A stretch of DNA of 64,000 nucleotides from Lunularia cruciata (GCA_948567375.1 OX419761.1:38814501-38878500); one strand, 5' to 3'. Positions 46,109 through 58,730 are shown, counted from the stretch's first letter. Made by a program: numbers and translations. The notes: generated by a model not told the origin, from the letters alone.

Positions 46109-47330
46109 ATTGTACATACTATTCAAGGGCGGGTTGATTCTTCCAAAAGACTACCAAAAAATTGTCTAAATTGTCTAACCGCACATTAGCCTCTAGCCAA
46201 CCTCCAAATATTCTACCAAATAAAACCAATTCTTCCAATTAAGGATTTCCAAATCCTTAATTTGAGTCAATAGGTTCATATATCCAACCCCAATTTGCAC
46301 ACATAACTTCCAATTTCACCTTCTTATATTCAAATTGACTCCTCAATCTAGGAAATTAAATGCCTACTTCCACAATTTTGGGAGCTTTTGGCATTGCTTT
46401 TGCACTTGGTCCAAAGACCTCAATTGAAAGTACAAACAATTCACCAAGCCTAGAGATACCACCAACACCTATTATCTTACATCCAATTTTCTTCTTCACT
46501 TCTTCTTTGTAATAAGTCAATCACAACTCTAATGAAATACCAATTTCAAACACTCAACACTCAATATACACAACCAATAGGATGATCACAAGCCACACAC
46601 ACTCTAGCTAAGAGAATCAAGGTGATACTTCCCAACCTTTTTCTACCATAGGCAAGAGCTTAAAGACAACATAGAAGAACTAAGCTCCATAGAGCTACAC
46701 TTTGAGGTATACCCCTTAGAATGGCTAGGAACCTAGACCTAATAGTGCATCTAATATCCATTTGAAGGTGTAAATGGCTACTATAAACTGTGTAATCAAT
46801 AGCTTAATACTATGTCTAGCTCCAATTAAGTAGTCATTGGGCAATTGCCAGTAAAATTGTGATAGCCAAGACTAACATTCCAACATCCTAGCAAACTAGC
46901 TTTGGCACTAAAAATATCATAACACATGAAACAAGGCAAACTTAAAGATAATAATAAAGGCTACTTCAAATATCTACTTGGACAACCACCTAATTAAGAT
47001 AGATTCCAAAGATCCTCTAATTCCAACAATAATCTTCTTACAACTTCAAGAATGAGATTAGATAACATTTCCAATGTTTAGCACTAAGATAGATACTACA
47101 TGACTTTTTTAAGTGTGCAAGGAGATAAGAGGCATTAAAAGAACATGCGGCTTTGGGTGATGCTAGACTAGAAGCAATATATTGACAAGAAGCAAAAAAA
47201 AAGAGAATAACACTAGACCAAAAGCAATATGTTAATGTAAAATAAACAAGAGGAATAAAATTTAATATGAATATAAAAAAAGAAGCAATTACAAAGGTGC
47301 TAAGAGACAAAGCATGATGGTACTCCTAAT
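46109..47330. other. AT-rich decayed sequence
   Basis: No gene recognised. A short duplicated motif (CTAGA..AGAAGCAATAT / CTAGACCAAAAGCAATATG) lies at about 47166-47230. Confidence 0.35.
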
Positions 47331-47569
47331 AAGAAACACCAAAAATGCAAACACAATACACTTCATAAGCTATTGCTCTTTATCAAAGTAGTCACAAGGA
47401 ACTAAAGGAAGGTGGTATATGGTAAGAAGATGGAGAGTCTACATAGTAATCAAAGTGTTTGTGCATAAGGAGCATATCTAGAGTTCTCATCATCTACTTT
47501 CTCTTGCTTGCCCTAACATTAAGCAAGCATTGATACTCTAGAAGTGAGTGTGTAATATGATTGATAATT

Positions 47570-47950
47570 GGTAAGCTTGACGGTAGCTACATGATATATA
47601 TTTTCCTTTAAAGATGATCAATTCTATTGTAAAAACTTTTATAAGAGAACAAGAATTAGAAAGAGACTTGTATGACTTGTATCCTTAAGAATAGAAGTCA
47701 TAGAAGTCCCTTGATGTCCTAATGCACCTCCATGAGCTAGGGGAATAAGATCCATCATAAGAAGAAGGCTTGTAAGATCCAAGAAGAAACATATCTATTA
47801 CACTCATCAAAGCAGATAACTTGTGACGTGGAGCCGATATAAGGGCATAAGGATCCTTGTGTACAAGCATAGTCTAGGTAAGCCAAGAAGCAATTTTAAA
47901 GTAAGATCAATAGAATATAGCCACAAGGAAAAGTTTTGTAGTGCTTCAAT
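47570..47950 (+). repeat. Copy 3 (partial) of interspersed repeat family C
   Basis: Matches the copies at 7.5 and 21.9 kb through the CCTTAAGAATA..GTC.TAGAAGTCCCTTGATGTCCTAATG and CTAGGTAAGCCAAGAAGCAA blocks. Confidence 0.35.
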
Positions 47951-48790
47951 GGAAGTGTGGTAGATTTTGAATAGAAGTGTTGGTGTGTTTATTAGATATA
48001 GAGGAGTATAATGAGATGTGGCATTTGCTCTCATTTGTAGCCATTTTGGAGTATAGTTGTGCTTCAATAGAAAGAGCTGGTGTGCAAAGTGGGTATGAAG
48101 AAGTGGGATGATATGTGGTATCTCTTATTATTTAAAAGTATTTGGTTTGTACTATGCTACTCCTACTCCCATCCAAGTGCAGTCTAGATATATAAGACTA
48201 TGAATGGATGAAGGGGAAGGATATACATACAATAATGTGGAAATGAGGAGGTGGTAGCTTGCTAGAAGGAGGATTTCAAATCCAGATTTTCCGGAATTAT
48301 TACATGTACTGTATAAAGAATTGCTCTTATAATTAAACGCTGCCGTAAACTTTTCAATGGCTGGAAATTTTGGTATGAGCAATTTTGGGTGGATATTTTA
48401 CTTTATATTTTCTAAGTATTATTCTTAACCCGTACAAATTTACAGGTTACATTTTTTAAATCCCATGGAATAGGGGGTTTTAGATCTCAACCGATTTTTA
48501 TTTACTTTTAGTGATCTCCATGAAATATTTTATGGATACCCATAAAAAGAGACTTATTAGAAATGGCAACATTCCATATCATTTTAGAGTTTAAAAATTT
48601 TAGTGCAAATTTTTATTATTTATTTCAATTTTAAATAATAGGATTCCATGTGTGATCCCAAAGCTGGTGCAAAGCAAACTTTCAGATTTTAAATCCTATA
48701 AAATTTTCTATGGTTATGGATTTTTTTTCTGAAAAACTTAATAGGGGGTTTTAATGATAGTTTATGGGTAACCATAAAGATTGGTAAAAG
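47951..48790. other. AT-rich intergenic sequence
   Basis: No gene or repeat boundary recognised. Confidence 0.35.
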
Positions 48791-50400
48791 ATTTTACATG
48801 CAAATTTGGATGCTTGTGCTAGAGTTGCAGACTCTAGTGAGAGAGAGATTGGCAAGAGACTCAAAGAGGGACTTGGAGGAGAGAGAGAGCTCTTGCGGAG
48901 AGAGTCATCCCTTGTGGAGAGAGAGAGAATGCAAAGGGATGCCTAGAGGAGAAGGAGAGAATACTCTACAAGAGAGAGTGTTCTTTGGGAGGCTTGGAGA
49001 AGAGGGAGGGGGAGTTGGAGACTCTTCTCTCCAACTCCAACAACAAACTCAGAGAGAGTTTATATTTGACTTTGGTGAGAGATAATTGGATGAGGGCATT
49101 CAATGAGCTCAAGACTAGGAGACATATGGTGGCAAAGGCTTAAAGGTTGTAGATATGTAACTATTTTCAAGAGTTCCAACTCTCTATGGGAGAGTTGGAG
49201 AGTACTCAAGTTGAGTTAGAGAGATCTTGGGTTGAGTTGGTCGAGGCAAGGACATCCTTAGAGGAGGCTTATGAGGATGCAAGTGCCTTTTTTTGAGAGT
49301 ACCATTGAGACAATCTCCAAAAGAGTTTGCTATGTATGAGGAGACCTAAACAAAGAGGATTGACATGGTTAGTGAGGAGATTCAAATAGAGGGACTTGAG
49401 CATGGATTAGAGATAAGATTTGGAGAGGTGCGGACAAAGCCTCACTTGCATGGAGTGCTTAGAGGAGAGCCATGTGTGATGGTATCTGATATAGACACCA
49501 TAGCTTGGAGACCTCAACTTTTGGATGATCTGGCTCCTTTGCCCCCTTTTAGTCATATTTCCCAAGAGATTGAGCAATAAGGGGTGAGGAAAGAGACACT
49601 CACCGATGAGGTTTATAGATTATCTATGTTGCAATAGAGGATAAGTGAGTTGGGAGAGTTTATTTCTCACTTGCTTTATGCTCATGACCAGTAGAGGAAG
49701 ATTTTTGTTTTGTATATTGGATGTTTGATAGACATCATGTGGGATAGTAATAGTCTCTCATGCTAATGGTCTAGATTGGTGAAGAAGGGTTGATGGGTCC
49801 CATTTAGAGCAAGTAGTGCTTTTAGATATATTCTCAATCTTGGTGTGGAGAGTTCATGGAGTATATTGTGATTCATTTTGAGGTACTCATTTGGACAACC
49901 AACACAAGGCAAACTGCAAGCATTTGTTGAGAGAGATGTGGAGCCATGGTTTCTTACCTGAGGATGTACACATTTTTGCTTGCCTCATGGATGTGTTTGA
50001 TGATATAGATGGATATTGGGACCAATTCAAAGACTATATTGTCAGACCTTAAAGTGCATTTTCAACTATAGGTTTAGGGTTGCACAAGATAGTGATAATG
50101 GATAGTGCATTCCTACCTTATTGTACTAACTATTCATTTGGTGCTATTTATCCTCTAGTGTTTACTCCCTTTTATAGTTGTGTAGCAGATTCACATTTGT
50201 CTTCATGTGACCACTTGATAGCTCCTTTAGATAGATTTAGGAGATAAAAAAGATCAGCCATTAGGTTTATCATCCATGAGTGGACTTTAGATAAGCTTCT
50301 AGAGTATAGTTTGGATCCTTATGATGGTCTAGCCTTGGCCTTTCAAGACCTTCCTATGCATGATGTGGATCTTCTTTGGAGATACAATAGCTTTTGATTT
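48790..50400 (+). pseudogene. Decayed reading frame with strong coiled-coil segment; unrecognised
   Basis: Switching frame at several breaks gives a Glu/Arg/Leu-rich heptad-like protein. Around 48840-49080 it contains pieces such as ERELLRRESSLVERER and GLEKREGELETLL, then at about 49180-49290 GELESTQVELERSWVELVEA. It continues at 49380-49580 with a 71-codon open frame and at about 49890-50400 with LQAFVERDVEPWF, EDVHIFACLMDVFDDIDG and YSLDPYDGLALAFQDLP. The direction of coding is clear from composition (few stops per segment, amphipathic pattern). I do not know the family. It may be an extra ORF of a retroelement or a captured host gene relic. Confidence 0.4.
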
Positions 50401-51540
50401 CTAGACCTTTCATCCAATGCATGGATGCGGCATAAGAGCAAAGCAGATTATAGCACCTCCCACCCACTACCAAGGATATAGATCATGAGGGGATCTAGAT
50501 TCATCCACCTATGTCTAGTGACACTCTCCTTAACAACACCATTGCCTCCCTTCCTTGACATCTCTTATGACTTGTCCCAATTTACAAATATGTATGAGTC
50601 ATTAACATGGAACCTATGTTTGCACTTGGATTCCTCATTATGAATACACACAAGCAAAATCCACCCAAAACCCATGAATTCTATCTAATTTATAGTGAAA
50701 CTGCAAAATCTTTTCTTTTGTATTGCAATCTCCTCATGAAACTCATGCAATACTAGACAAACCCAATCTCTTTATCAAGATATCCTCACAAAACCCACAT
50801 AATACCAGATAAGCCTGATGTTTTTGTTTCACTCTCCTTGCAAAACCTGGATGATATTAGATATACCTAATGTCCTTGTTGTGATCTCCTTGTGAAACTT
50901 GGGTGAAAGCTGATTGCCTTGGGGCAATCTCCTCTCAAAACCCACGTGAAACCTAGGAAATCAAATTGCTTTATCACAAAACCAGCATGAAACTTGCAAA
51001 ATCCCTAGATCCCCACACAAATCCAGCAAAAAACCCTTTTTTATACCATAGCAAAACCCAATCAATTTGAGTGCTTCTATTTGATTGTCACTTGGAGCTG
51101 AACAAGATCTAGATCCATAATATAACCAGCTCATAATCTGCTTAAAAGTATAGATCCAAATCTATAATACAACCAGCTCATAACATGCTTAAAGGCATAG
51201 TGTGTAAATGTGTAAATCAAGGTACTTTATAACAAATAGAAAATGCCAAAAAATATGGAAACTCCTTAAGAAAATAGAGATATTGATAGATAACAACCAT
51301 GAATGTGTTTCAGCCATGGATTTTGGCCTTGAGCATTTGCTATAGCACACCACTTTTGCTATCATTACTAGAACTATCAACATGAATAATGTCTATATCC
51401 ACAAGAGTACTATCTATATTGGGTGTAGTATTAGGATGGGGAATGATACTCATTATACTTTTGATCTCTTTGGGTGTCTTCCTTGCTTTTTCCAATTCTA
51501 AAATCATGAATGAAACCTTTTCAATATGGAAGTTCTTTCT
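50401..51540. other. AT-rich sequence, no recognised gene
   Basis: Contains a degenerate run of AAACC..CATGAAA..CT-like repeats at about 50700-51060 (ATGAAACTCATGCAATAC, CAAAACCCACATAATACC, CAAAACCTGGATGATATT, GTGAAACTTGGGTGAAAG), suggesting an old minisatellite with a unit of roughly 60 bp. Confidence 0.4.
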
Positions 51541-52108
51541 TTAATTCTCTTCTTTAACTTGGAGAATAAAGTCCTCTCTTTAATTCTCCTTTTCTCCAAC
51601 TCTAAAAATAAAGCTCTTTTTTCTAGTTTTCCTTTTGTGTTGTAACTTCTCCATCTTGGCCACCTTTTGAGCTTCTATTTTTGCCAATTTGCATCTCCCT
51701 TTGGCCCCTATAGACTTTCTCCTTAACTTAGTCATATTAAAAAGATCTTGGGCAAAGGCATAGACCATTGACAACAAAGGTATCTTTGAAGTAAGTGTCT
51801 TTATGCTAGTTGATGCAGATGGTGTCTTTGTGGAGGAGGAATCTTGCCTCTAGAGACCTTTCTTTGTTTCACAAATCCAATTTCTTGTTCACCTATCTCT
51901 TGTTTCTCTTCCCTATCACCCTCATGGTCTCCCTCTCTTACAGCTTCCCTCGTAAATGATTCCTCATCTTCAAAGGTAATTGGTGGACATAGAAAGTAAT
52001 CAAAATCTGATTTTGATCTACTTTCATCCTCTTGCACCTTTGATCTGATCTCATCCTCTTGCCCTTTTGATCTACTCTTGTCCTTTTTCCCCTATACATG
52101 ATACTCCT
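51540..52108 (-). pseudogene. Broken, highly charged reading frame with 9-residue repeats
   Basis: The - strand carries three overlapping open pieces (51580-51777, 51801-52037, 51938-52147). Lys/Arg/Glu content is very high. Near 52095-52015 three 27-bp units encode GKRTRVDQK, GKRMRSDQR and CKRMKVDQN. No domain is recognised and nothing indicates a functional gene. It abuts the LTR that starts near 52109. Confidence 0.3.
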
Positions 52109-52863
52109 CAAAACCATGAGATAATGGTAAATAGCTAGACATATCATCTAGAGTTGAAAATTGGTTTGGTAACATCTGGAAGGATGTTATGTATGATGGG
52201 CTAAGTAGATCAGATAGAGATGTAACCAAAAGATTACTTCTACTAATAGGGCAAGAGTAAAAAATAGCTTAAATTTGTAATACCAAAAGCCAACATATTT
52301 AAAGGTGAAAATTAGCTTGGTAACATCTAGAAGGATGTTATGCATGATAGGCTAGGTAGTTCAAATACAATTTTCACCAAGAGAGGACTTCTACTAATAG
52401 GGTAGGAGCCAAAAATAACCTAGAAACTTCATAGTCAATTTAGGAGGCTTAAACAGATGAATTAGGCCTCAAAAATGTACAACCCCCCTCCCCAAAGTAG
52501 AGTAAAGTTTGGCCTTCCCTCCCGATGTTTGTCTTATTGAGGGCTTTCCAATGGTATCTCACCCACACAATTTGGAGATTCTTACAAGAATATTCCCTAA
52601 ATATTCCCTTTGGTCAAAGATGGTTTGACCAACCAGATAAGATCAGAACTGACATGTCACCCATGCATGCAACCAATCTAAGGGCAGATCTCATTACATG
52701 TCACCAACCATGTATCTGATCCAAGGGTGGAGCTTCCTTTGGCGGTGTCCCTTTTGACATAATACAGTCAAGGTGCTCCTTTGGGGAATTGGAGGTTGAG
52801 TGTGAAATTGTGTGTTTCTTTTTTTTTGTTTCTCTTCAAGTCTCCTATCATCAAAATATTACA
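52109..52863 (+). mobile_element. LTR of gypsy family A, long form with internal duplication
   Basis: Co-linear with 14908-15647: GAAAATTGGTTTGGTAACATCTGGAAGG appears near 52156 and again (GAAAATTAGCTTGGTAACATC) near 52308, each followed by a CCAAAAG..ACTTCTACTAATAGG-type block. GATGAATTAGGCCT, GGTTTGACCAACCAGATAAG and the terminal ATTACA (52863) follow. The left end is eroded and no clear target-site duplication is seen; 52109 is approximate. No internal region adjoins it, so it is probably a solo LTR. Confidence 0.7.
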
Positions 52864-55050
52864 TTCATAAGGAAATGGCTCGTGTGTGCTAGGAACTGAA
52901 AACCCTCTATGTTAGGACCATAGAAACCATATATAGGAGTTCTATTAGCATAATCCTTAGATGGAAATTCAAATATAACATTGGATCCCATATCCTCTTC
53001 TATGATTATCTCTTCCAACATTCCATTTTCCATCCTAAGGACACTAGTACAAGTGAAGCAAGGTTAGCTCTTGAACCAAACATAATATCCATTCTTGAAT
53101 AGTGTGGACATTGATGATTTAGTTTATCATCAATGGTTTTCAATCCTCATATGATTTCTTTCTTGATGATGAGTCCTTCTCTTGTGCATTTATCTTTCCA
53201 TATCCAAGCAAACTTACAAGAAGCTATGTATCAAGCTCATTTCTTCTACAATCTATCTCCCATCATAGATTTTGGAAAAGCTCTCCCAAAGTTCACTAGT
53301 AGTCATATAACTAGATGTGGAGCTATTCTATATAGGTTTCTTATTATTCCCTTTTTATATTTGCTTGAAATGGTCAAGGTCTTCTAGATAATCAAATATT
53401 TGACTATAATGGTGAGATATCATTCTAAATGTATTTTCTTCACCTCCCTTGGATTTCACACCCATTGCTTTTGCTTTGACATCTTTAGAAGAAAGGCCAG
53501 ATGATGGACCAAAGAAAACCATGGCAAGAAGAGCTTCAAATTTCAATATGGAAGAATGCAAGGCATGGCTAAACTTTTCAATAGAGTGTGGAGTATTAAA
53601 TCTACAAGATGGGAAGCAACTTCTATAGAATGCTCAATATAAGATATACTATGAGAAGTATGATCCCATGATTAAATAAGAGGATGAGAACTGGCTAATG
53701 GGAATGGAACTCCCATGTCAAGTGGTTGGAGTTGAGTGCATTCCATAGCGGTTGGTCTTGAATCTTGAATTCTCATTTCCTAGGCCAGCACTCTTACTTC
53801 TTTTCCCAGTCCCACCCATAAATGCACTTTGCCAAAATTGTTGCCGTGCAGTAACAAAATGTTAACTTTTTTAACTAAAACTTCCAATTTTCAAGACTAA
53901 GAACCAGCAAACCTACATTAGAGCAATCTTCTCTCCCTTGCTTGTGGAAGTGAGGTTTTGGAGGGAGTAAGATAGAATTTCTTGGATCATTAGATTTGGA
54001 GGGATTTTAATCAAGTCAGAGTTGAAAGAGTGGGTCAAAAAATTAAATTTCAGATCTATCTAAATCAAAGTAGAACTTACAAATTCAAAATCTGCACAAA
54101 CACCAGTACAATTGCCATGTCATTTTGCCCAAGAATCCATGTTTTATTAGTCATTGACCTCTAATCATATTATTACTAGATATTAATCATATTTATTTAA
54201 AATCCACCTACATTTCCTAATCTCTTGGGCCAATAATAACCTAATATTTTGTCTTGTAAGATACCAAGAACATGAAATAACCCATATATTATAAACGTTC
54301 ACTTAAAATATTTTATATCCATTTCATTTTGGGGCTAAATAATTATTATGGTTGTCATCAAAATTGTGATAGGTTCCACCTAACCCTTGTGAATATCCCA
54401 TAGAAATAGTTTTTAAAACCCTAGTTTATAAAACTTTTAGTAGATCTGAGAAAGGAACTTTTGGGAAGTTTATGGGCAATTAGTTGCATGGTCATGGGTG
54501 ACCTGTAAAAATGTAAATTTATCTTCTGTAAAAATTACTTAGAGGATTGATTACACTAATTTGAATTTGAATTTGGAACTTAGAGTGGAACACATGTGGT
54601 AAATTTTGTTATCATTCATTCCACATTTGCACATGCTCATTTTTGGTTACATCAAGCTTATTTTGGTCTTGTTAATCACATTTGCAAGAGTCATTTTTGG
54701 TCTCATTGTTTGTATTTTCAATCAAGAAAAAGGTCATATTGGAGATCAAGAGTCATATTGGTAACATTTATCATGAAGGGTTTGAAGTACATTTGTGAAG
54801 TTACACATTTAGTATCTTGTGTTGATAGTCTTTAGTCTCGGGCTTTGGTTTTTACAATCTTAAGTCTTGGGTGTTGCTTTTGGTGTTTGGGATCCTTTGC
54901 ATTGGAGATACATTCTACACTTGATTTGAATACATCTAGTACATCATTAGTATTCATATTTTGACTCATTAGAAAATGTCATGATCTAGTACTTCTCAGC
55001 AACTCATCAAATAAGTAAATATATCCAAAGTAGTATCATTGTGGATCTTG
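52864..55050. other. Decayed sequence, no confidently recognised gene
   Basis: Minus-strand frames at 52851-53033 and 53355-53561 read like a diverged retroelement protein (NVIFEFPSKDYANRTPIYGF) but I cannot place them. Confidence 0.35.
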
Positions 55051-55079
55051 ATAATTAGAATGACTCTATTGATCTAGAT

Positions 55080-56415
55080 GAGTAGTTAGATGATTTTAGT
55101 GACATGATAAAGCTCTTGTGGGAATGGTATGGGTTTACAAATTTTCATTGATATCTTGAACCAAGAGTTTATTTTCATTGGAATTAAAAATTTGAGTCAA
55201 AATATTTTAGAGATCTTGATCCAAAGGTATATAGACAACTCATTCAAATGGATATCCATTATTTTTGTGTTTTGGTAGATCTCATTAAAGAATCATGGGG
55301 GTTCTAGAAAAACAAATAAGAGGAATCAAACCCAAGTATAGATCCAAATAGCTCTTGCTCTCAACTAATTTGGTCACCATGAGAATGGAGCATAAGTTGC
55401 TTGTGGCTTAAATATATAAGGTAAGAATGTTGAATCAACAATTAGATTCATTAAGAGAGTCATGACAATTATATTATTGATTCTTGGGAAGGAAATGGGG
55501 TGGCCAAATTAAGACAAGAGTAGGAGGATTTCATGAATATTTGCTCAAAAGGGTTTCTTTGGATGCATGAGATTGGTGTATGGAACATTTTTCTCCTTAC
55601 AAAAGAACAACTATTGGTTTGGAACTCTATTTTAGCCACAAGTGCTCATACTTTTTTAAAGAAAAGTGATCTATAATGATCAAAGAAAGATAATTAATTT
55701 TATGGGAGGTAATCATATCTATGATTTGATATTCAATGTATGGTTTTTTGTAGCTTTTACATGTGTTCATGATTTGCTGGTTTTATCTTTTATTTGATAG
55801 GATGTAATTGTATTTATGATTTGGTATTCAATGTTTGGTTTTTTAGTTTTTATATGTGTCTATGATTTGATATGTGATAATGATGGTAATGTTTGATGTA
55901 TATTGCATTGTTGGTGCTCTAAAAGTTCTTTTATTTATTGCATTTACAAGAATACCAAGGTCATATCATGACCTGACCTACCTAAAGAAGTTTCCTATTT
56001 GGACTAAGAAGTATGGCCCACCCTTATCATGCAAGAGATAGACCTGATGTAGTGGATTACCTATATCACTAGGAAAAAAGGTAACTAAATAGAACCATAG
56101 AGGAGTCTACAATAGTTTTGAAAATAATCAATATCTCCTTGATGATTCATGTTATGTTGCCATGGAGCATTTAGTGCTATTGTTCAAGCAAGCACAAATA
56201 GAAGACCTAACAACTCTTCAACAAACATGTTGCTCAAAATTTAGTGATTATTGTATGGGGGTGCTAAAAGCTAGATGACATTTGCTTAGAGAACTAAGAG
56301 TGAAACTACAGAGCCCGTTAGAAATGCATATTTGTTGAGGTGGATCAATGTATGTATAGTTTTACATACCTTTTTCATCAAAGATAAAAAGTATGGTTGG
56401 GGGAAGCAATTGACC
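55080..56415 (+). pseudogene. Decayed PIF/Harbinger-type (HARBI1-like) transposase
   Basis: Switching frame at breaks, the + strand gives the family's landmarks in order. They are FRDLDPKVYRQLIQMDIHYF (55.20-55.27 kb); an ALALN.FGHHENGA helix-turn-helix-like stretch near 55.35 kb; EHFSPYKRTTIGLELYFSHK near 55.58 kb, where the family has its DGTH-proximal stretch, with the catalytic Asp lost; DSCYVAMEHLVLLFKQAQ near 56.13-56.20 kb; VLKAR.HLLRELRVKLQ near 56.26-56.31 kb; and RWINVCIVLHTFF near 56.34-56.38 kb, the usual C-terminal block. Multiple stops and a lost catalytic residue mean it is dead. Terminal inverted repeats and the 3-bp target duplication were not found. Confidence 0.65.
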
Positions 56416-56568
56416 TCATTGAAGAAATTTAAATAGAAGGGCCAGATCCCAAACAAACTTGCGCAAGGTAGAGAAGAAACTACAAAGAGAGTTACGCAAC
56501 ATTGCCTCATTTTCAACCAACAAGTTGGTGGTATGTTAAATAAATGATAATAAATATACATATGTTTG

Positions 56569-56694
56569 TAAAGTGTTGGAAATATAATATTTTGAAGTTC
56601 ATGTTGGTACATGTATATCTGTAAATTGTTATAAAGTGTTGGACACATAATGTTTTGAAGTTCATGTTTGTAAACCATTTGTATGTGTTAGTAA
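56569..56694. repeat. 63-bp tandem duplication
   Basis: TAAAGTGTTGGA..ATAAT.TTTTGAAGTTCATGTT is repeated at 56569 and 56632. It lies just downstream of the transposase relic. Confidence 0.8.
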
Positions 56695-57785
56695 GTACTC
56701 GTGTGTGCTAGCACATGCTTGTATGTGCTAGGATGCACTTAGGTGTGATTTTATATGTGTTAGACTCTAGGGGCTTGTGTGAGCTCTAGTAAGTGCTGGA
56801 GTACAATGGAATCCATTAGATATCAAGTGAGATGTAGATTTCAATTTGAAATCTGGCAAAGCATGACAAATCTAGTGAAACTTGGTTCCCAAAGAGGCAC
56901 TCTATGGACATATAAAGCAATAAATGGATGATTTGTTTCATTCTCATCAAGTGGAAAAGAGTTTTTGAAAGGTGCATTTTGGAAAAGAAGAGCATAGAAT
57001 TTGGGAGAAAGTAATTGGGAGAGTGTTTTTCAAAAGCAAGATATTTGATAGAGTTCAAGAGAAAGTTGTACAAAGGAGAGAATCAAGAGGGTAGCTTAGA
57101 GAGGAGAAAATCTAGAGCAGAAAGCATTATTGGAGAAGAGGATCAAGAGAACAAAGAAAGGTTTTGGGGGTAGCAATGAGAAGAGAAAATTGGTTTTAGG
57201 AGAAAGTATTATTGAGAAGAGATTGGGAGAAAAAGAGAAAGGAATTTTTGAAGAGTGAGGAGCTTTCAAGAGAGAAACATAAAAAGGAAAGAGAAAGAGG
57301 ATAGATTGAGGCAGAGATATGGCATACATGGAGGTCAATTAAAGAGTTGTAGATGAAGAAAACATGGAAACCAAAGGAAGTGGATTAGTTGATTGAATGT
57401 CACACATTGTACCAAAGCACATGATGTTTATTAAGTAGTGTTGGTTGGATAAAAGCAAAATTTGGGAGGCTAAGCAATAAATTTAGGAGGTAGATTTGGA
57501 GATAATGTTTATTTTTCAATTTTTTCCTATTTTTGTTGTCAAATTGCTAAAGTCTAGCTTTTTTGGTCAAATTACCACTTTTTTCAAACCGTATATCTCC
57601 AATGTAACCCAATGCAACTCAACATAATGTAGATCCCTAGTGCTTCATACTGCAACCCTAAACCTACATTCCCACCTCTTTCCAACACACACAAATCCAT
57701 CCAACCACACATTAGCAATGTTGACCACACACTAGTACACACTCTTTAGATTTATGATTTAGCTAGCATGGAATGTGAGCCAACC
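56695..57785. other. AT- and purine-rich sequence, no recognised gene
   Basis: The + strand from about 56990 to 57340 is GA-rich (GAGAAG-type words). Opposite-strand frames (56816-57073, 57096-57338) are composition artefacts. Confidence 0.4.
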
Positions 57786-58159
57786 TGTCTCTCACTCAAG
57801 ATAAACCTCCAACAAATATTAAGATAGTGCACCATGGACTAAGAATGCAAAGACCAAACTCTATCCAACTCCTTCAAGGCTAAAACTCCAAGGCACCTCC
57901 AAGACTCAAGCATTTGTTCACTAAAGAACTCAATGAGAGAGAGATTTTTGCAAATGAAAGGATCATGAGTACGTCCTCACTTTTATTTTATATTCTTGTG
58001 AAATAGTTAATTAATTACTGAAATGACTCAAGTTACTAAGCAAAAAGTCATATAAGTCAAAATTCTAAGAGAATAACCAAATTCATAGGAAAATCTCCAA
58101 AGTATGTGGTCTTATCTTGACCCAACAACTAAATCAAGGATTCTTTTACATGGGCTATC
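57786..58159 (-). repeat. LTR-like family B copy, interrupted by the chromovirus insertion
   Basis: Matches 43422-43830 in the same orientation and stops abruptly at 58159, where the chromovirus LTR begins. The rest of the family B block should continue beyond the other end of the inserted element, outside this window. Confidence 0.6.
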
Positions 58160-58729
58160 TATAACATTCCAATGATAGGAGAAACTCTAAGAGAAACACA
58201 AAATTTAATTCTTCAATACTCCAATGCCCCAAAGGAGAATTTTGACTTTATTATATAGTGGAGAAGATATCTTCCAAGGGAGATATATCCTTAGATTAGA
58301 TACATGGATTGGGGACATGTAACTTAAATACACCTTTAGATTAGTTGAATGAATTGATGACATGCTGATCCTAGTCCTATTTGGTTGGTCAAACAAGTTT
58401 AACTAAAGAGAATCTTCTTATAGGAAGCTCAGAACACCATGGATGAGGTATTGTTGGAAAGCTCTCAATGACAAAAAAAGGGAGGAGAAGGCAATGCCTT
58501 TTCCCAAAGGAGAGGGGGAGATTCTATTTTTGAGGCCTAAGTTTTTTGTTTAGGCTTTTGATATTGTCTCTAAAGCTTTTGGGATGTTTTGGCCTTTGCC
58601 TTACTAGTGGAATTCCTCTTTTGGTGACATCTCTAAATGATCTACTTAGACCATAATGTATAACATCCCTAAAGATATGACCAACTCAATTTCCACCTCT
58701 AGATAAATTTTCTTGCTAATGATATTACA
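58160..58729 (-). repeat. 3' LTR of the chromovirus (570 bp)
   Basis: On the - strand it starts TGTAATATC right after the polypurine tract and ends near GGAATGTTATA, matching the GGAATGTTACA end of the 5' LTR at 63813. The sequence just outside, CTATC (58155-58159), would be one target-site duplication; its partner is beyond the window. Confidence 0.88.
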
Positions 58730-58730
58730 A

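Noticed and set aside
56286-56678. 130-codon minus-strand frame, seemingly a membrane protein
   Set aside because: It is antisense to the transposase C-terminal block and the 63-bp tandem repeat; its hydrophobicity comes from the reverse complement of AT-rich DNA.
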